Source: Lachnospiraceae bacterium
GTDB lineage: Bacteria > Bacillota > Clostridia > Lachnospirales > Lachnospiraceae
DNA: 64,000 bases
Reading direction: 5' to 3'
Assembly (NCBI GenBank): GCA_017550165.1
Contig: JAFZQH010000018.1
Location: 1 to 64,000, forward strand
A program made the translations under genes and the position numbers. Of this stretch, positions 36,218 through 44,792 are shown piece by piece. The first letter of the stretch is position 1. Every line of letters begins with the position of its first letter. Under the pieces are notes generated by a model. It made no database searches and was not told where the DNA came from. It worked only from the letters and a program-made list of their open reading frames with translations.

Positions 36218-37960
36218 TTAAAAATATTTTTTTACCTTCTCCAGGACGGACGAATAATGCCTGAGATCAGCCATAACACGGGCATTATTGGCATGAATAT
36301 ACTCAACATCCCGATCCTTTCCCGCTTCCTCAAGCCTTAAAGCCTCATCCCCAAGAGACATGGCTCCTATGATCCGGGCAGAACTTTTTAAAGCATGAAC
36401 CTTTATGGTATAGTTCTCCCAATCTTCATTACCGTAATACGCCTCAATCTCATCAGCTTTCTCTTTGATGGAATCATAGAACATTGCCAGCATTGAACGG
36501 AACATATCCTCCGAACCACAGTGTTTGATCCCCACAGATGCATTTATCCCTTCCAGTTTCTCAAACCAGGGTTTATCCGATCCCTCTGTCTTTTCCGGCT
36601 GATCATCTCTTTTTTGCTTATCGGTTTCTGCAGCGCCTGTCTGAACTACATCGATTTCCTTGGGCAGGATCCCGCTGAGATTGTAGGTTCCCGATCCTTT
36701 CTCCACGTATAAAAGACCGAATGTGCCCGGTCCGCAGTTTGATGTGATGGCCGCGGATGCTTTCTGGAATATGATATGCTTGAAATCTGCCCTTTTCCTG
36801 ATCTGTTCCTCTATCCAGAGCAGATCCTCTTCATTAATGGCCGTATATGTCACAAATAATAATTCTGTGTCGGGCTTTACCTTTCTCGGCAGGGAGCTTC
36901 TGATATACCGGTCATATACATGCCTTCCGGAGCCCTTCCACACTCCGGCTACACTGTAATTATCACCCTTGTATCTAAGGGCGGGCTTAAGATCAAGGGA
37001 TGCAGCTATCCTTTGAACACGCTGGCTTATAAGCCCTCTTCGCGCCATGAACTCTGTCGTTCCAAGCAGGAAGCCCGAATGAAGTCTCTTTTTCATCTCC
37101 TCAAGTTCGTTTACGATCCTGTCCGGAGGGGTATTCTGCTGTGCCATTCTGCACCCTGCCATCATAAGGATCGCCAGGGAACTGGATACGGCCTGGGAAT
37201 TGATCACCAAAACATTCTCAAAGCTCTTGGCCGCCTCCAATGCGGTCTTATAATCCACACTCAGGCTGGTTGTAAGGGCAACATATATTACATGATGTGC
37301 TTTCTTAAGGAGGTCACTGAAGAAATCAATGTACTCCTGTACCTCAGGCGGCCCGCTTTTTACGGACTTTCCCGACTCCATATAACGGATCAGCTCATCA
37401 GCGCTCATCTCAACATTATCACGGAATATTCCCTCTTCCGTGGCCAGGGTCCATTGAAGGATCGCAATGTCTTCACGTCTTCTTAAAACCTCGGGAACAT
37501 CACTGAGACTTCCCGCGGCAAAGATAACCGGTATTTTTCTTCTGTATCCCTTTGCAGTGCTCAATCCCTCCGCATTCATCTGAACGCTTTCGCTTATTGA
37601 CACCTTCTCTTTGGGCAGATTCTTCAGCAGCATTTCTTCCAGTTGCTGTCCGGATACCGGCTTGTTAAGATATCCGTCAAATCCGCTGGCGGTATATATA
37701 TCCTGATTCTTTGCGCCCACATTTGCCGTCAGGACTATGACCGGAGTATTGGTATTCATGCCGCCGGTCTGCGTACGGATCAACCCTAAGCACTCGATTC
37801 CGTCCATTCCCGGCATCAGATGATCCATAAGGATCGCATCGTATTTTTCTTCCAGCGTCCTCTTCAGGGCCTCAATACCGCTCGAAGCAGTATCTACCTT
37901 CACTTTGGTCTCAGCTAAGAGCCTTTTTTCCACTTTAAGGTTCATCATATTATCATCCAC
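36218..37960 (-). CDS. REC-DegV-HPt fusion protein, probably the detached C-terminal part of a hybrid kinase
   Basis: As read, 580 residues with three domains. A receiver (1-115) has phospho-acceptor Asp46 in ILMDHLMPGMDG and Lys100 in LNKPVS. A DegV-type fatty-acid-binding fold (about 143-425) is recognised from GLISQRVQRIAASLDLKPAL and SNCGPGTFGLLYVEK. A C-terminal HPt domain (about 470-575) has TIKVHALKSSARIIGA. The GTG start at 37960 is the valine of LIVDDN, so the receiver would lack its first strand. In the same frame upstream the DNA still encodes APDARVLIVDDN, and the preceding kinase ends out of frame across the same bases. I infer a frameshift of a single HK-REC-DegV-HPt protein. 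DegV in a phosphorelay protein is unusual. Confidence 0.8.
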   Translation of the reverse strand: MDDNMMNLKVEKRLLAETKVKVDTASSGIEALKRTLEEKYDAILMDHLMPGMDGIECLGLIRTQTGGMNTNTPVIVLTANVGAKNQDIYTASGFDGYLNKPVSGQQLEEMLLKNLPKEKVSISESVQMNAEGLSTAKGYRRKIPVIFAAGSLSDVPEVLRRREDIAILQWTLATEEGIFRDNVEMSADELIRYMESGKSVKSGPPEVQEYIDFFSDLLKKAHHVIYVALTTSLSVDYKTALEAAKSFENVLVINSQAVSSSLAILMMAGCRMAQQNTPPDRIVNELEEMKKRLHSGFLLGTTEFMARRGLISQRVQRIAASLDLKPALRYKGDNYSVAGVWKGSGRHVYDRYIRSSLPRKVKPDTELLFVTYTAINEEDLLWIEEQIRKRADFKHIIFQKASAAITSNCGPGTFGLLYVEKGSGTYNLSGILPKEIDVVQTGAAETDKQKRDDQPEKTEGSDKPWFEKLEGINASVGIKHCGSEDMFRSMLAMFYDSIKEKADEIEAYYGNEDWENYTIKVHALKSSARIIGAMSLGDEALRLEEAGKDRDVEYIHANNARVMADLRHYSSVLEKVKKYF

Positions 37961-39363
37961 GATAAGAACCCTGGCATCCGGCGCCGTAACATACTCTCAT
38001 GTTTTCTTTTTGATCCGGCGCCCCTGACCGCACTGATGTTGATATTCCCTACCGGAGTCTCATTGGATATCTCCTGTCTGAGTCTGACGGTAAAAGTGGA
38101 ACCCTGGCCATACACGCTGTTTACGCTGATCTCACCCTCCATAAGATTCACGAGCTGACGGACAATGGACAGACCCAGTCCTGTACCCTCAATGAGCCTG
38201 TTCCTTTCTTCATCCACACGCTGGAAGGCATCGAAAAGTCTGGGCATAGCCTCCTGCCTGATACCTATTCCGGTATCGGAAACGGAAATGATAAGGAAGA
38301 CATGCCGGTCATCTGATCTTTCAGACTCCACATGCAGGCTCACGGATCCTTCCTGAGTGTATTTTATTGCATTATTAAGCAGATTGACTATGATCTGCTT
38401 GATGCGGAATTCATCTCCGAAGAGAACTGAAGGGATATTAGGATCGATATTGATATCAAAGGCCAGGCCCTTTTCATTGGCCCTAAGCCACACCATATTA
38501 ACAATCTCAGGCAGCATTTCCTCTACACGATAATCCACGGGGATGATCTCCATGCTTCCCGCCTCGATCTTGGAAAAATCAAGGATATCATTAACAAGCC
38601 CCAGCAGCATCTTGCCTGAACCGCTGATATTCATGGCATCCTTTATTATCTCCTCCGAAGCATCATCCCGGCGGAGGATCAGTTCATTTAATCCCAGGAT
38701 GGAATTGATGGGAGTCCTGATCTCATGGCTCATGCTGGAAAAGAAACGATTCTGGGCGCGGTTAAGTTCATCTGCGCGTTTTGTTTCCTCCCTGGCCCTG
38801 TTGTTTTCCTCCATGAACAGACGTTTCTGGAACCACACAACTATATAAATCTCGAACCCGACAACAACAAGAGATATGAAAAAATCTATGTAATTTGAAA
38901 CTTTATCGTGAAAATGAATGATATTCGGATAATAATACTCTGTAAAGAATGCAAGGAATACCTCGATGACCATTATTATCATCATGACCACACGCCATAC
39001 TCCCGTCAGGATAAGGCTTACATAAAGAAACACAAATACGACCCAGGGAGTAAAGCCTGCCTCCAAGCCTCCTCCGAAAATGAATACAATGGGGAGCATG
39101 ACAAACACAACCCCCAGCGCAATAATCCTGGCTCCGATCTTTACTATATTGTAGCGAACGTAAAACAGGGCCGTCAGCGGGACAATGATACTGGCACCAA
39201 TAAGCAGGATGATCTCGACTATATGCTCTCCGATAATGATATCACCTATGAGGGATACCAGCACTCCAATGGTAGTAGCAAAAGTAATGAGGATAAAGAG
39301 TCTCTCCTGCAGGCTTTTGCCGGAGTCTGCCAGACGGTCTGTGATCCTTTTGAACAAAGTCAT
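37945..39363 (-). CDS. Sensor histidine kinase with six-helix membrane domain (frameshifted 3' end)
   Basis: 472 residues as read. An N-terminal block of about six membrane helices (22-185) is followed by HisKA with SSMSHEIRTPINSILG and a full HATPase domain (N box NLLNNAIKYTQ, G1 SDTGIGI, G2 GTGLGLS). The last 17 residues (HESMLRRRMPG...) look like out-of-frame translation, since another frame over the same bases gives the receiver start of the following ORF. A GAGAG run at 37994-37998 (CTCTC on the + strand) is the likely site of a 2-base insertion. Its ATG overlaps the TGA of the preceding hybrid kinase, with GGAGGTGAC upstream. Confidence 0.88.
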   Translation of the reverse strand: MTLFKRITDRLADSGKSLQERLFILITFATTIGVLVSLIGDIIIGEHIVEIILLIGASIIVPLTALFYVRYNIVKIGARIIALGVVFVMLPIVFIFGGGLEAGFTPWVVFVFLYVSLILTGVWRVVMMIIMVIEVFLAFFTEYYYPNIIHFHDKVSNYIDFFISLVVVGFEIYIVVWFQKRLFMEENNRAREETKRADELNRAQNRFFSSMSHEIRTPINSILGLNELILRRDDASEEIIKDAMNISGSGKMLLGLVNDILDFSKIEAGSMEIIPVDYRVEEMLPEIVNMVWLRANEKGLAFDINIDPNIPSVLFGDEFRIKQIIVNLLNNAIKYTQEGSVSLHVESERSDDRHVFLIISVSDTGIGIRQEAMPRLFDAFQRVDEERNRLIEGTGLGLSIVRQLVNLMEGEISVNSVYGQGSTFTVRLRQEISNETPVGNINISAVRGAGSKRKHESMLRRRMPGFLSWMII

Positions 39364-41414
39364 GCGCCGTCACCTCCCTCGAAGCTCACCATATCGGGAG
39401 GCAGCACTCTTTTCATTACGCGCTCGAACTCAGCCAGGTCAATAGGCTTGGCAATAAATCCGTCGAAACCCTCCTGAATGAACATCTCTCTTGCACCGCT
39501 TACCGCATTGGCTGTCAAGGCAACAATGATCACCTTTTTGTCTGCTCTCCGGGCAGATTCCCGTATAAGCTTCATAGCCTCGACACCATCCATGCCCGGC
39601 ATCATATGATCCATAAATACGATGTCATAATGATCCTGCTCATACTTATCAACGGACTCCCTGCCACCGGCGGCCGTATCGGTAACCATCCTGTATTCCT
39701 GCAGAAGACCTGTGGCAACAACAAGGTTCATGGGCTCATCGTCAACGATAAGACATCTTACGCCCTCAAAGACCATGCGGCCCCGTCCCTCATTGGGGAC
39801 CTCCTCATCCGGAAGGCTCTCACCGTTTAGTACCCTGACAACGGGAAAAGCGTACAGGGGCTTGGGCATAACTATTACCCTGCTGCCGGGATTAGCCTTA
39901 AAGCCCGCCTTCGCCGAAACGGCAACCCGTGTATCACCATTGCTTAATTCGTCAAAGAATCCGGCGTTCTCCAGATACTCTTCTTCGCCCATGAAGATGT
40001 GACTTACCTTGAGAGATTTAAGAAGGTTTTTAACCTCTTTTATGGTGTCCGCGGAATACAGGGGCAGTCGGAGACCTATAGCCATATTGGTAGCCATCTG
40101 TCTGTAAAACTCACGTATAGCCGGGATCTTGTATTTATTTGAACGCACATGGAATACGATATTCGACTGAGCCCCCGGCGCAACAGCCAGGCAATAAGAG
40201 TCATCTTCTATCTCCTGAGGCACAGTGACTCTCACCGTGGTTCCCATGCCGTTCTCACTCTCTATCTTAACAAAACCACCCATTTTATGAGCCATACCAA
40301 AGACTACGGAAAGACCAAGCCCGACACCGCCCGTGCTCCTGTTTCGTTTCTTGTTGGCCTGGTACATCCCGTCTCCGGCCATGGCGATATCCTGCCGCTG
40401 CATTCCGATACCCGTATCAGTAACCTCAATGATCAGGTTAACTCCATAGGGTCTTGCCATGGAACTGATCTTGATATATATGCCCCCGCGTCCGGTAAAT
40501 TTGATGGCATTGCTGAGAAGATGGCGAAGGATCTTCCCCAGTTTTTTAACATCACCCTTCATCCTGGAGGGAACAGCCGGATCAAGATCTATTACCAGTT
40601 CAAGATTCTCGGCCTCAGTATCATAACGATAATCCGTTACCACATCATTTACCAGGGAGGTGATCATATAAACCTCCTCCTCCAGAACAACCTGGTCTCT
40701 TTTCACTTCCGTATAATCCTGGATATCCTCGATCTGATCAGACAGGCGCCTGCCCGCATTCTGAATGGCGATGAGTTCATCTCCCGAAGACTGCTTCATA
40801 AGGAGCATGGACATACCGTTAACCACATTTACGGGGGTTCGCAGTTCATGAGAGACATTGGAGAGGAAATCCTCCATATCATCATTGTAAGCCGCAATAT
40901 CCTCATTTTGTCTGGCAAGAGCCTCTGCCTGCTCCTGCCTGCCCTTTACCATAAGGCTGCACACAACAAAAGTACAGATCTCAGCAACGACCTGCAGGAC
41001 TAATCTGGATATTGTAAGGGAGTCCAAAACCAATGATTTTTCGGCGGACTGAAGGAAGACCTGTATCACCATGAGAATGACGTATTCTGCAAGGATCAGG
41101 TTCAGAACATAACGTTTATCATATAAGGCAAAAACGATAAGCATGAGACAGCTGATAGTGACAATATCAAGCAAACTGGTGGAATGTACCCCATGGAAGA
41201 AAGCAGCAAACATACTGTAAGCCAGATAGAATGTCTCTCTGCTTCTTTCGGATATGCACTGACTTATATGAAATACCCACAGGCAGACCACACCGCAGAT
41301 AAGGAGAATGTTAACCCAGAACTCCCATCCCTCGATAATGCTTTCCACCGTAAGTCCGACACAGGCTGTGGTCACTATGGAGATGACCAGCCGGTGAATT
41401 TTCGCTTTTTCCAT
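39360..41414 (-). CDS. Hybrid sensor histidine kinase with pseudo-receiver and receiver
   Basis: A 684-residue kinase. The N terminus has about five membrane helices (10-155). Then HisKA with His189 in LSNVSHELRTPVNVV, and HATPase with LSNAIKFTGRG, TDTGIGM and GVGLGLS. Residues about 415-530 have the strand/helix rhythm of a receiver (SNIVFHVRSNKY ... RVIVMPKPLYAFPVV) but lack the acidic pocket and phospho-Asp, so I call it a pseudo-receiver. A true receiver (550-675) has Asp602 in IVFMDHMMPGMDG and a Lys in AKPIDL. AAAGGGGCAGCG precedes the start. Third gene of the five-gene operon. Confidence 0.9.
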   Translation of the reverse strand: MEKAKIHRLVISIVTTACVGLTVESIIEGWEFWVNILLICGVVCLWVFHISQCISERSRETFYLAYSMFAAFFHGVHSTSLLDIVTISCLMLIVFALYDKRYVLNLILAEYVILMVIQVFLQSAEKSLVLDSLTISRLVLQVVAEICTFVVCSLMVKGRQEQAEALARQNEDIAAYNDDMEDFLSNVSHELRTPVNVVNGMSMLLMKQSSGDELIAIQNAGRRLSDQIEDIQDYTEVKRDQVVLEEEVYMITSLVNDVVTDYRYDTEAENLELVIDLDPAVPSRMKGDVKKLGKILRHLLSNAIKFTGRGGIYIKISSMARPYGVNLIIEVTDTGIGMQRQDIAMAGDGMYQANKKRNRSTGGVGLGLSVVFGMAHKMGGFVKIESENGMGTTVRVTVPQEIEDDSYCLAVAPGAQSNIVFHVRSNKYKIPAIREFYRQMATNMAIGLRLPLYSADTIKEVKNLLKSLKVSHIFMGEEEYLENAGFFDELSNGDTRVAVSAKAGFKANPGSRVIVMPKPLYAFPVVRVLNGESLPDEEVPNEGRGRMVFEGVRCLIVDDEPMNLVVATGLLQEYRMVTDTAAGGRESVDKYEQDHYDIVFMDHMMPGMDGVEAMKLIRESARRADKKVIIVALTANAVSGAREMFIQEGFDGFIAKPIDLAEFERVMKRVLPPDMVSFEGGDGA

Positions 41415-41425
41415 CGCTGCCCCTT

Positions 41426-43822
41426 TTACTCAGACGGTTTGTTTAAGATCTCCAGTATCTTTCCATACTCGAACTGTTCTGCTGCCTCCTGCAAACCTGC
41501 CCACTTTTCCTTATCACTGTCAGGCATATCATATCCGTCCATGGTCTCGAAGGCATCTTCCAGAAGATCGGAATCCATATCTTCTGCTGCCCTTCGGATA
41601 TAAAGATAAGCAGCTTCCAACCTGATCTTGGTCTCGTCTTCTTCAGCAGTCAATACGATCTTTTCAGCGGGAAGATACTCCATCATCATCTCCTCAAGTT
41701 TATTGGCGTCGATAGGCTTGGACATATAATCGTCAAAGCCTTCCGCAATATATTTATCCCTGGACCCCGATATGGCATTGGCCGTAAGGCATATCACCGG
41801 AGTATCGAGATTCTTATTATCCATGTCGGCTCTCATCTCATGAAGAGTTTCAATACCGTCCATTACGGGCATCATATGATCCAGGAAAATGATATCATAT
41901 TTCTTTCTGCCGGTCCGGGCCAGACAACCCATACCGTCTTCCACCAGATCCACCTTGACAAGAGTCTGCTTGATAAGAGCCCTGAATACCATAAGGTTCA
42001 TGTGATTATCATCCACCACCAGCACTTCTGCCTCGGGAGCGGTAAACCTCTCCTTATATATCTTGCGCTCCTTGACATGATTCTGGTATGCTGCCTGATA
42101 ATCCTCAAGAGGCTCCCATTTAACCACCTTCTGGAGCAATGAGAAACTAAAGATGGATCCTTTGCCGTATTCACTCTCCACATTCAATGTGGATCCCATC
42201 ATCTCAAGAAGGCTCCTGGTAATGCTCATTCCGAGACCGGTACCTTCTATGTGGCGGTTTTTTCCTTCTTCCACACGTTCAAATTCAGCGAAGATCTTTT
42301 TCTTATCTTCCTCTCTGATACCGATACCCGTATCCTTAACAGATACTTTTAGGAGCACGTAGTCTTCACCGTCCGACATCTTCTCATATCCCATGGAAAA
42401 TGTTACGCTGCCCTTATCCGTGAATTTAACGGCATTGGTCAGGATGTTTGTGATGATCTGCTTGATACGGACATCATCTCCGTTGAGAAGCTTGGGGATA
42501 TTCTCATCAATATCAAGATTTAAGGTCAGTCCCTTATCGTCGGCTCTGGTCTGTACCATATTGACCAGGTCATTAATGAGAGAAGACAGATCATAATCAA
42601 CAGGGATGATCTCTATCTTTCCCGCTTCTATCTTGGAAAAATCAAGAATATCATTAACAAGCCCCAAAAGCGTGTGGCCTGCAGTCCTGATACTTTCGGA
42701 ATACTCCAGGATACCGGTGTCCCTGCTTTCCCGCAGAACCATTTCATTCATTCCCAAAATGGCATTGATAGGGGTGCGGATCTCGTGAGACATGTTGGAG
42801 AGAAATGCCGATTTTGCCCTGGTAGCGGCAAGTGCGCGCTCATTTTCATGGCTGAGCCTCCGTGCCAGAGCTTCCTTCCTGCCTGAATTGATCAGGACAG
42901 CCAGAAGCACTCCTACTGCAACGACCGCAACGATCATAGTCACAATAAGAGGGAGCTTCAGTGAAGCATACGCGGAAGTGGTGTCCGTAACGGACAGGGA
43001 TTCCCAGTCATTGACCAAAGACATGTCGTAGACCATGTACTCTTTTTCATTATATGTAAATGAGAAATAACTATCAGTGGCCTTCTTGAGATTATCGACT
43101 AAGGCACGGCCGAATGTACCGCTCTCATCCAGATAGTTCTTTCCCACCTCTGCCTTATCGGAATGTGTTATTACCTGGTAGTTTCTGTCAAGGATGATCT
43201 CAATGTCTGAATCCCCTGTCCTGGTCAGGCTCTCAGTAATAGACTGGAGCTGGTTCATGGAAATATCCATAGCGACCACGCTTTTTCCATCACAGAGCTG
43301 CTTGGTCATGGTAACTATCATATCACCGGTATATGCATCCAGATAAGGATCAACAACCACAACTTTCCTTGAATTAGCCATGGCCTCCTTATACCAGGAT
43401 CTCTCCGTGGGAATAAAATCATCCCCCGGAACCCAGCCCAGGCCGTCAATGTATTCATCATTAATATAAGCATACAGACCGGTGGTGGATCCTTGAAGAA
43501 TATCGGATACGGCCGCCGACTGCCGGATAACATACTCCTTTATGTCTTCCTGGCTTCGGCTGGCAAGCAGCATCTTGTCAAGGGTTCCGCTGGTCAGCTT
43601 TATATCATCAATACCGATATTGATATTCTCATTGATCCTCTGCACGGAATTGAGCGCATTGATCTCACCACTTTTTATAATATTGCTCTTTGTTTCGGAA
43701 TTCAGCATGTTATAGTACAGCATGATGATCGAAACAAAGAATACTATTACAAAAGCAGCCAGTATGATGCTTCGTTTAGTTCTGGCAGCCAAACGGCTTT
43801 CCGAAATCTTTTGGTCGTCCAT
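41426..43822 (-). CDS. Hybrid sensor histidine kinase with dCache-type sensor
   Basis: A 798-residue kinase. Membrane helices at about 18-38 and 290-312 bracket an extracellular dCache-like domain with ERSWYKEAM and VVDPYLDAYTGDMIVTM, a pattern seen in small-molecule (often amino-acid) sensors. Inside the cell are HisKA with His346 in SNMSHEIRTP, HATPase with ILTNAVKFTDKG, KDTGIGI and GTGLGMS, a receiver with Asp in IIFLDHMMPVMDG and SKPIDA, and an acidic helical tail of about 80 residues without an HPt histidine. It follows the response regulator gene by 8 bases. Confidence 0.92.
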   Translation of the reverse strand: MDDQKISESRLAARTKRSIILAAFVIVFFVSIIMLYYNMLNSETKSNIIKSGEINALNSVQRINENINIGIDDIKLTSGTLDKMLLASRSQEDIKEYVIRQSAAVSDILQGSTTGLYAYINDEYIDGLGWVPGDDFIPTERSWYKEAMANSRKVVVVDPYLDAYTGDMIVTMTKQLCDGKSVVAMDISMNQLQSITESLTRTGDSDIEIILDRNYQVITHSDKAEVGKNYLDESGTFGRALVDNLKKATDSYFSFTYNEKEYMVYDMSLVNDWESLSVTDTTSAYASLKLPLIVTMIVAVVAVGVLLAVLINSGRKEALARRLSHENERALAATRAKSAFLSNMSHEIRTPINAILGMNEMVLRESRDTGILEYSESIRTAGHTLLGLVNDILDFSKIEAGKIEIIPVDYDLSSLINDLVNMVQTRADDKGLTLNLDIDENIPKLLNGDDVRIKQIITNILTNAVKFTDKGSVTFSMGYEKMSDGEDYVLLKVSVKDTGIGIREEDKKKIFAEFERVEEGKNRHIEGTGLGMSITRSLLEMMGSTLNVESEYGKGSIFSFSLLQKVVKWEPLEDYQAAYQNHVKERKIYKERFTAPEAEVLVVDDNHMNLMVFRALIKQTLVKVDLVEDGMGCLARTGRKKYDIIFLDHMMPVMDGIETLHEMRADMDNKNLDTPVICLTANAISGSRDKYIAEGFDDYMSKPIDANKLEEMMMEYLPAEKIVLTAEEDETKIRLEAAYLYIRRAAEDMDSDLLEDAFETMDGYDMPDSDKEKWAGLQEAAEQFEYGKILEILNKPSE

Positions 43823-43830
43823 AGTATCTG

Positions 43831-44637
43831 CTATATTCCCTTTATCTCGTAAGAAATGAAAACATCATTCTTAAATCCGGTTTCATTCCACCTGTCCTGA
43901 ACCCTGCCGGCCACAATCTGTGCTCCTGACTCCGGAGACTCTGAAAGCAAAACAAAAAACTGATCCTTCCCGCTTCTCAGAATAGCATCACTCCGTCTCA
44001 GGGAGTGTTTCAGTATGGAAACAAACTGCTTTGCCGCATCCTTTAAAATGCCGGGATCATTGTCAGGCTCTCCTGAAAGTGAGAACAGTATGACCGAAGC
44101 ATCTCCCCCGTATCTCTTCTTATACCTGACAACATACTTATACACTATGGCAAAGGCGCCCTGCCCCAAAAGAAGTCCGCCTTTTGCCTCCACAGGTTCT
44201 TCCAGGATCCCGCATAATCTCTCAATCTCCTTTGAAAGATCCTCCTCCGTATCATCTGTTACGGCTACTTCCTCTTCACAGCTGTCATCGCTGCCAAGGA
44301 TAGCGCTTATACAGCTGATCAGGGTATCTCTGTCAAAGGGCTTGTGGATATATTCTGCCCCTTTATCATTATCTTCTGTCAGGAACATAACCGGGGTCAA
44401 CTTCCGTCCTATGCCGTATTCAAACCGTTTCAGAGCCTCGCATGTCTCCGGGCCATCCATCTCGGGCATATCAACGTCAAGAAGAACAAGGTCCGGCTGA
44501 TTCTTCTCCATAAAAGTGAGAAGTTCTTTTCCCGACCTTAAGCAATTGACTTTTATATCCTCTTCCTTCAAAAGATTCTTTGCATTGGTAAGATTGACGG
44601 CTTCATCATCAACCACGACTATATGACGCTTTTTCAT
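43831..44637 (-). CDS. Response regulator with degenerate GGDEF-like domain
   Basis: 268 residues. The receiver (1-115) has VVVDDEAVN, phospho-Asp54 in LLDVDMPEMDG and Lys in IHKPFD. After an acidic linker comes a C-terminal domain (about 155-265) with the GGDEF fold rhythm: GGDASVILFSLSG, then LRRSDAILRSGKDQFFVLLSES. The signature place reads GKDQF instead of GGDEF, so cyclase activity is not expected; a ligand-binding or protein-contact role is inferred. It is the first gene of the operon, directly behind its promoter, and is the likely soluble output of the kinases that follow. Confidence 0.8.
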   Translation of the reverse strand: MKKRHIVVVDDEAVNLTNAKNLLKEEDIKVNCLRSGKELLTFMEKNQPDLVLLDVDMPEMDGPETCEALKRFEYGIGRKLTPVMFLTEDNDKGAEYIHKPFDRDTLISCISAILGSDDSCEEEVAVTDDTEEDLSKEIERLCGILEEPVEAKGGLLLGQGAFAIVYKYVVRYKKRYGGDASVILFSLSGEPDNDPGILKDAAKQFVSILKHSLRRSDAILRSGKDQFFVLLSESPESGAQIVAGRVQDRWNETGFKNDVFISYEIKGI

Positions 44638-44710
44638 AATATTTCATTATCCCGAATGCTATTATCTGAGTAATCTGAATATGGCGCATAAATTTAGCCA
44701 CTGTAACACT

Positions 44711-44739
44711 ATTATATACACGTCTTAAGAAGTTTTCAA
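44711..44739 (-). promoter_or_regulatory. Promoter of the five-gene phosphorelay operon
   Basis: Minus strand TTGAAA (44734-44739), 17 bp, TATAAT (44711-44716). The -35 lies in the T-rich tail of the tuf terminator. About 67 bases of leader follow before the response regulator gene. Confidence 0.8.
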
Positions 44740-44742
44740 CAA

Positions 44743-44774
44743 AAAAAGGAGAATGTCCATTGACACTCTCCTTT
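44743..44774 (-). terminator. tuf terminator
   Basis: AAAGGAGAATGTC (44745-44757) pairs with GACACTCTCCTTT (44762-44774), one mismatch, loop CATT, followed on the minus strand by a run of T. Confidence 0.85.
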
Positions 44775-44792
44775 GAGAAATCTTTTATATAA

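Noticed and set aside
40149-41003. 284-residue open frame on the plus strand
   Set aside because: Antisense to a hybrid kinase with strong coding features on the minus strand.
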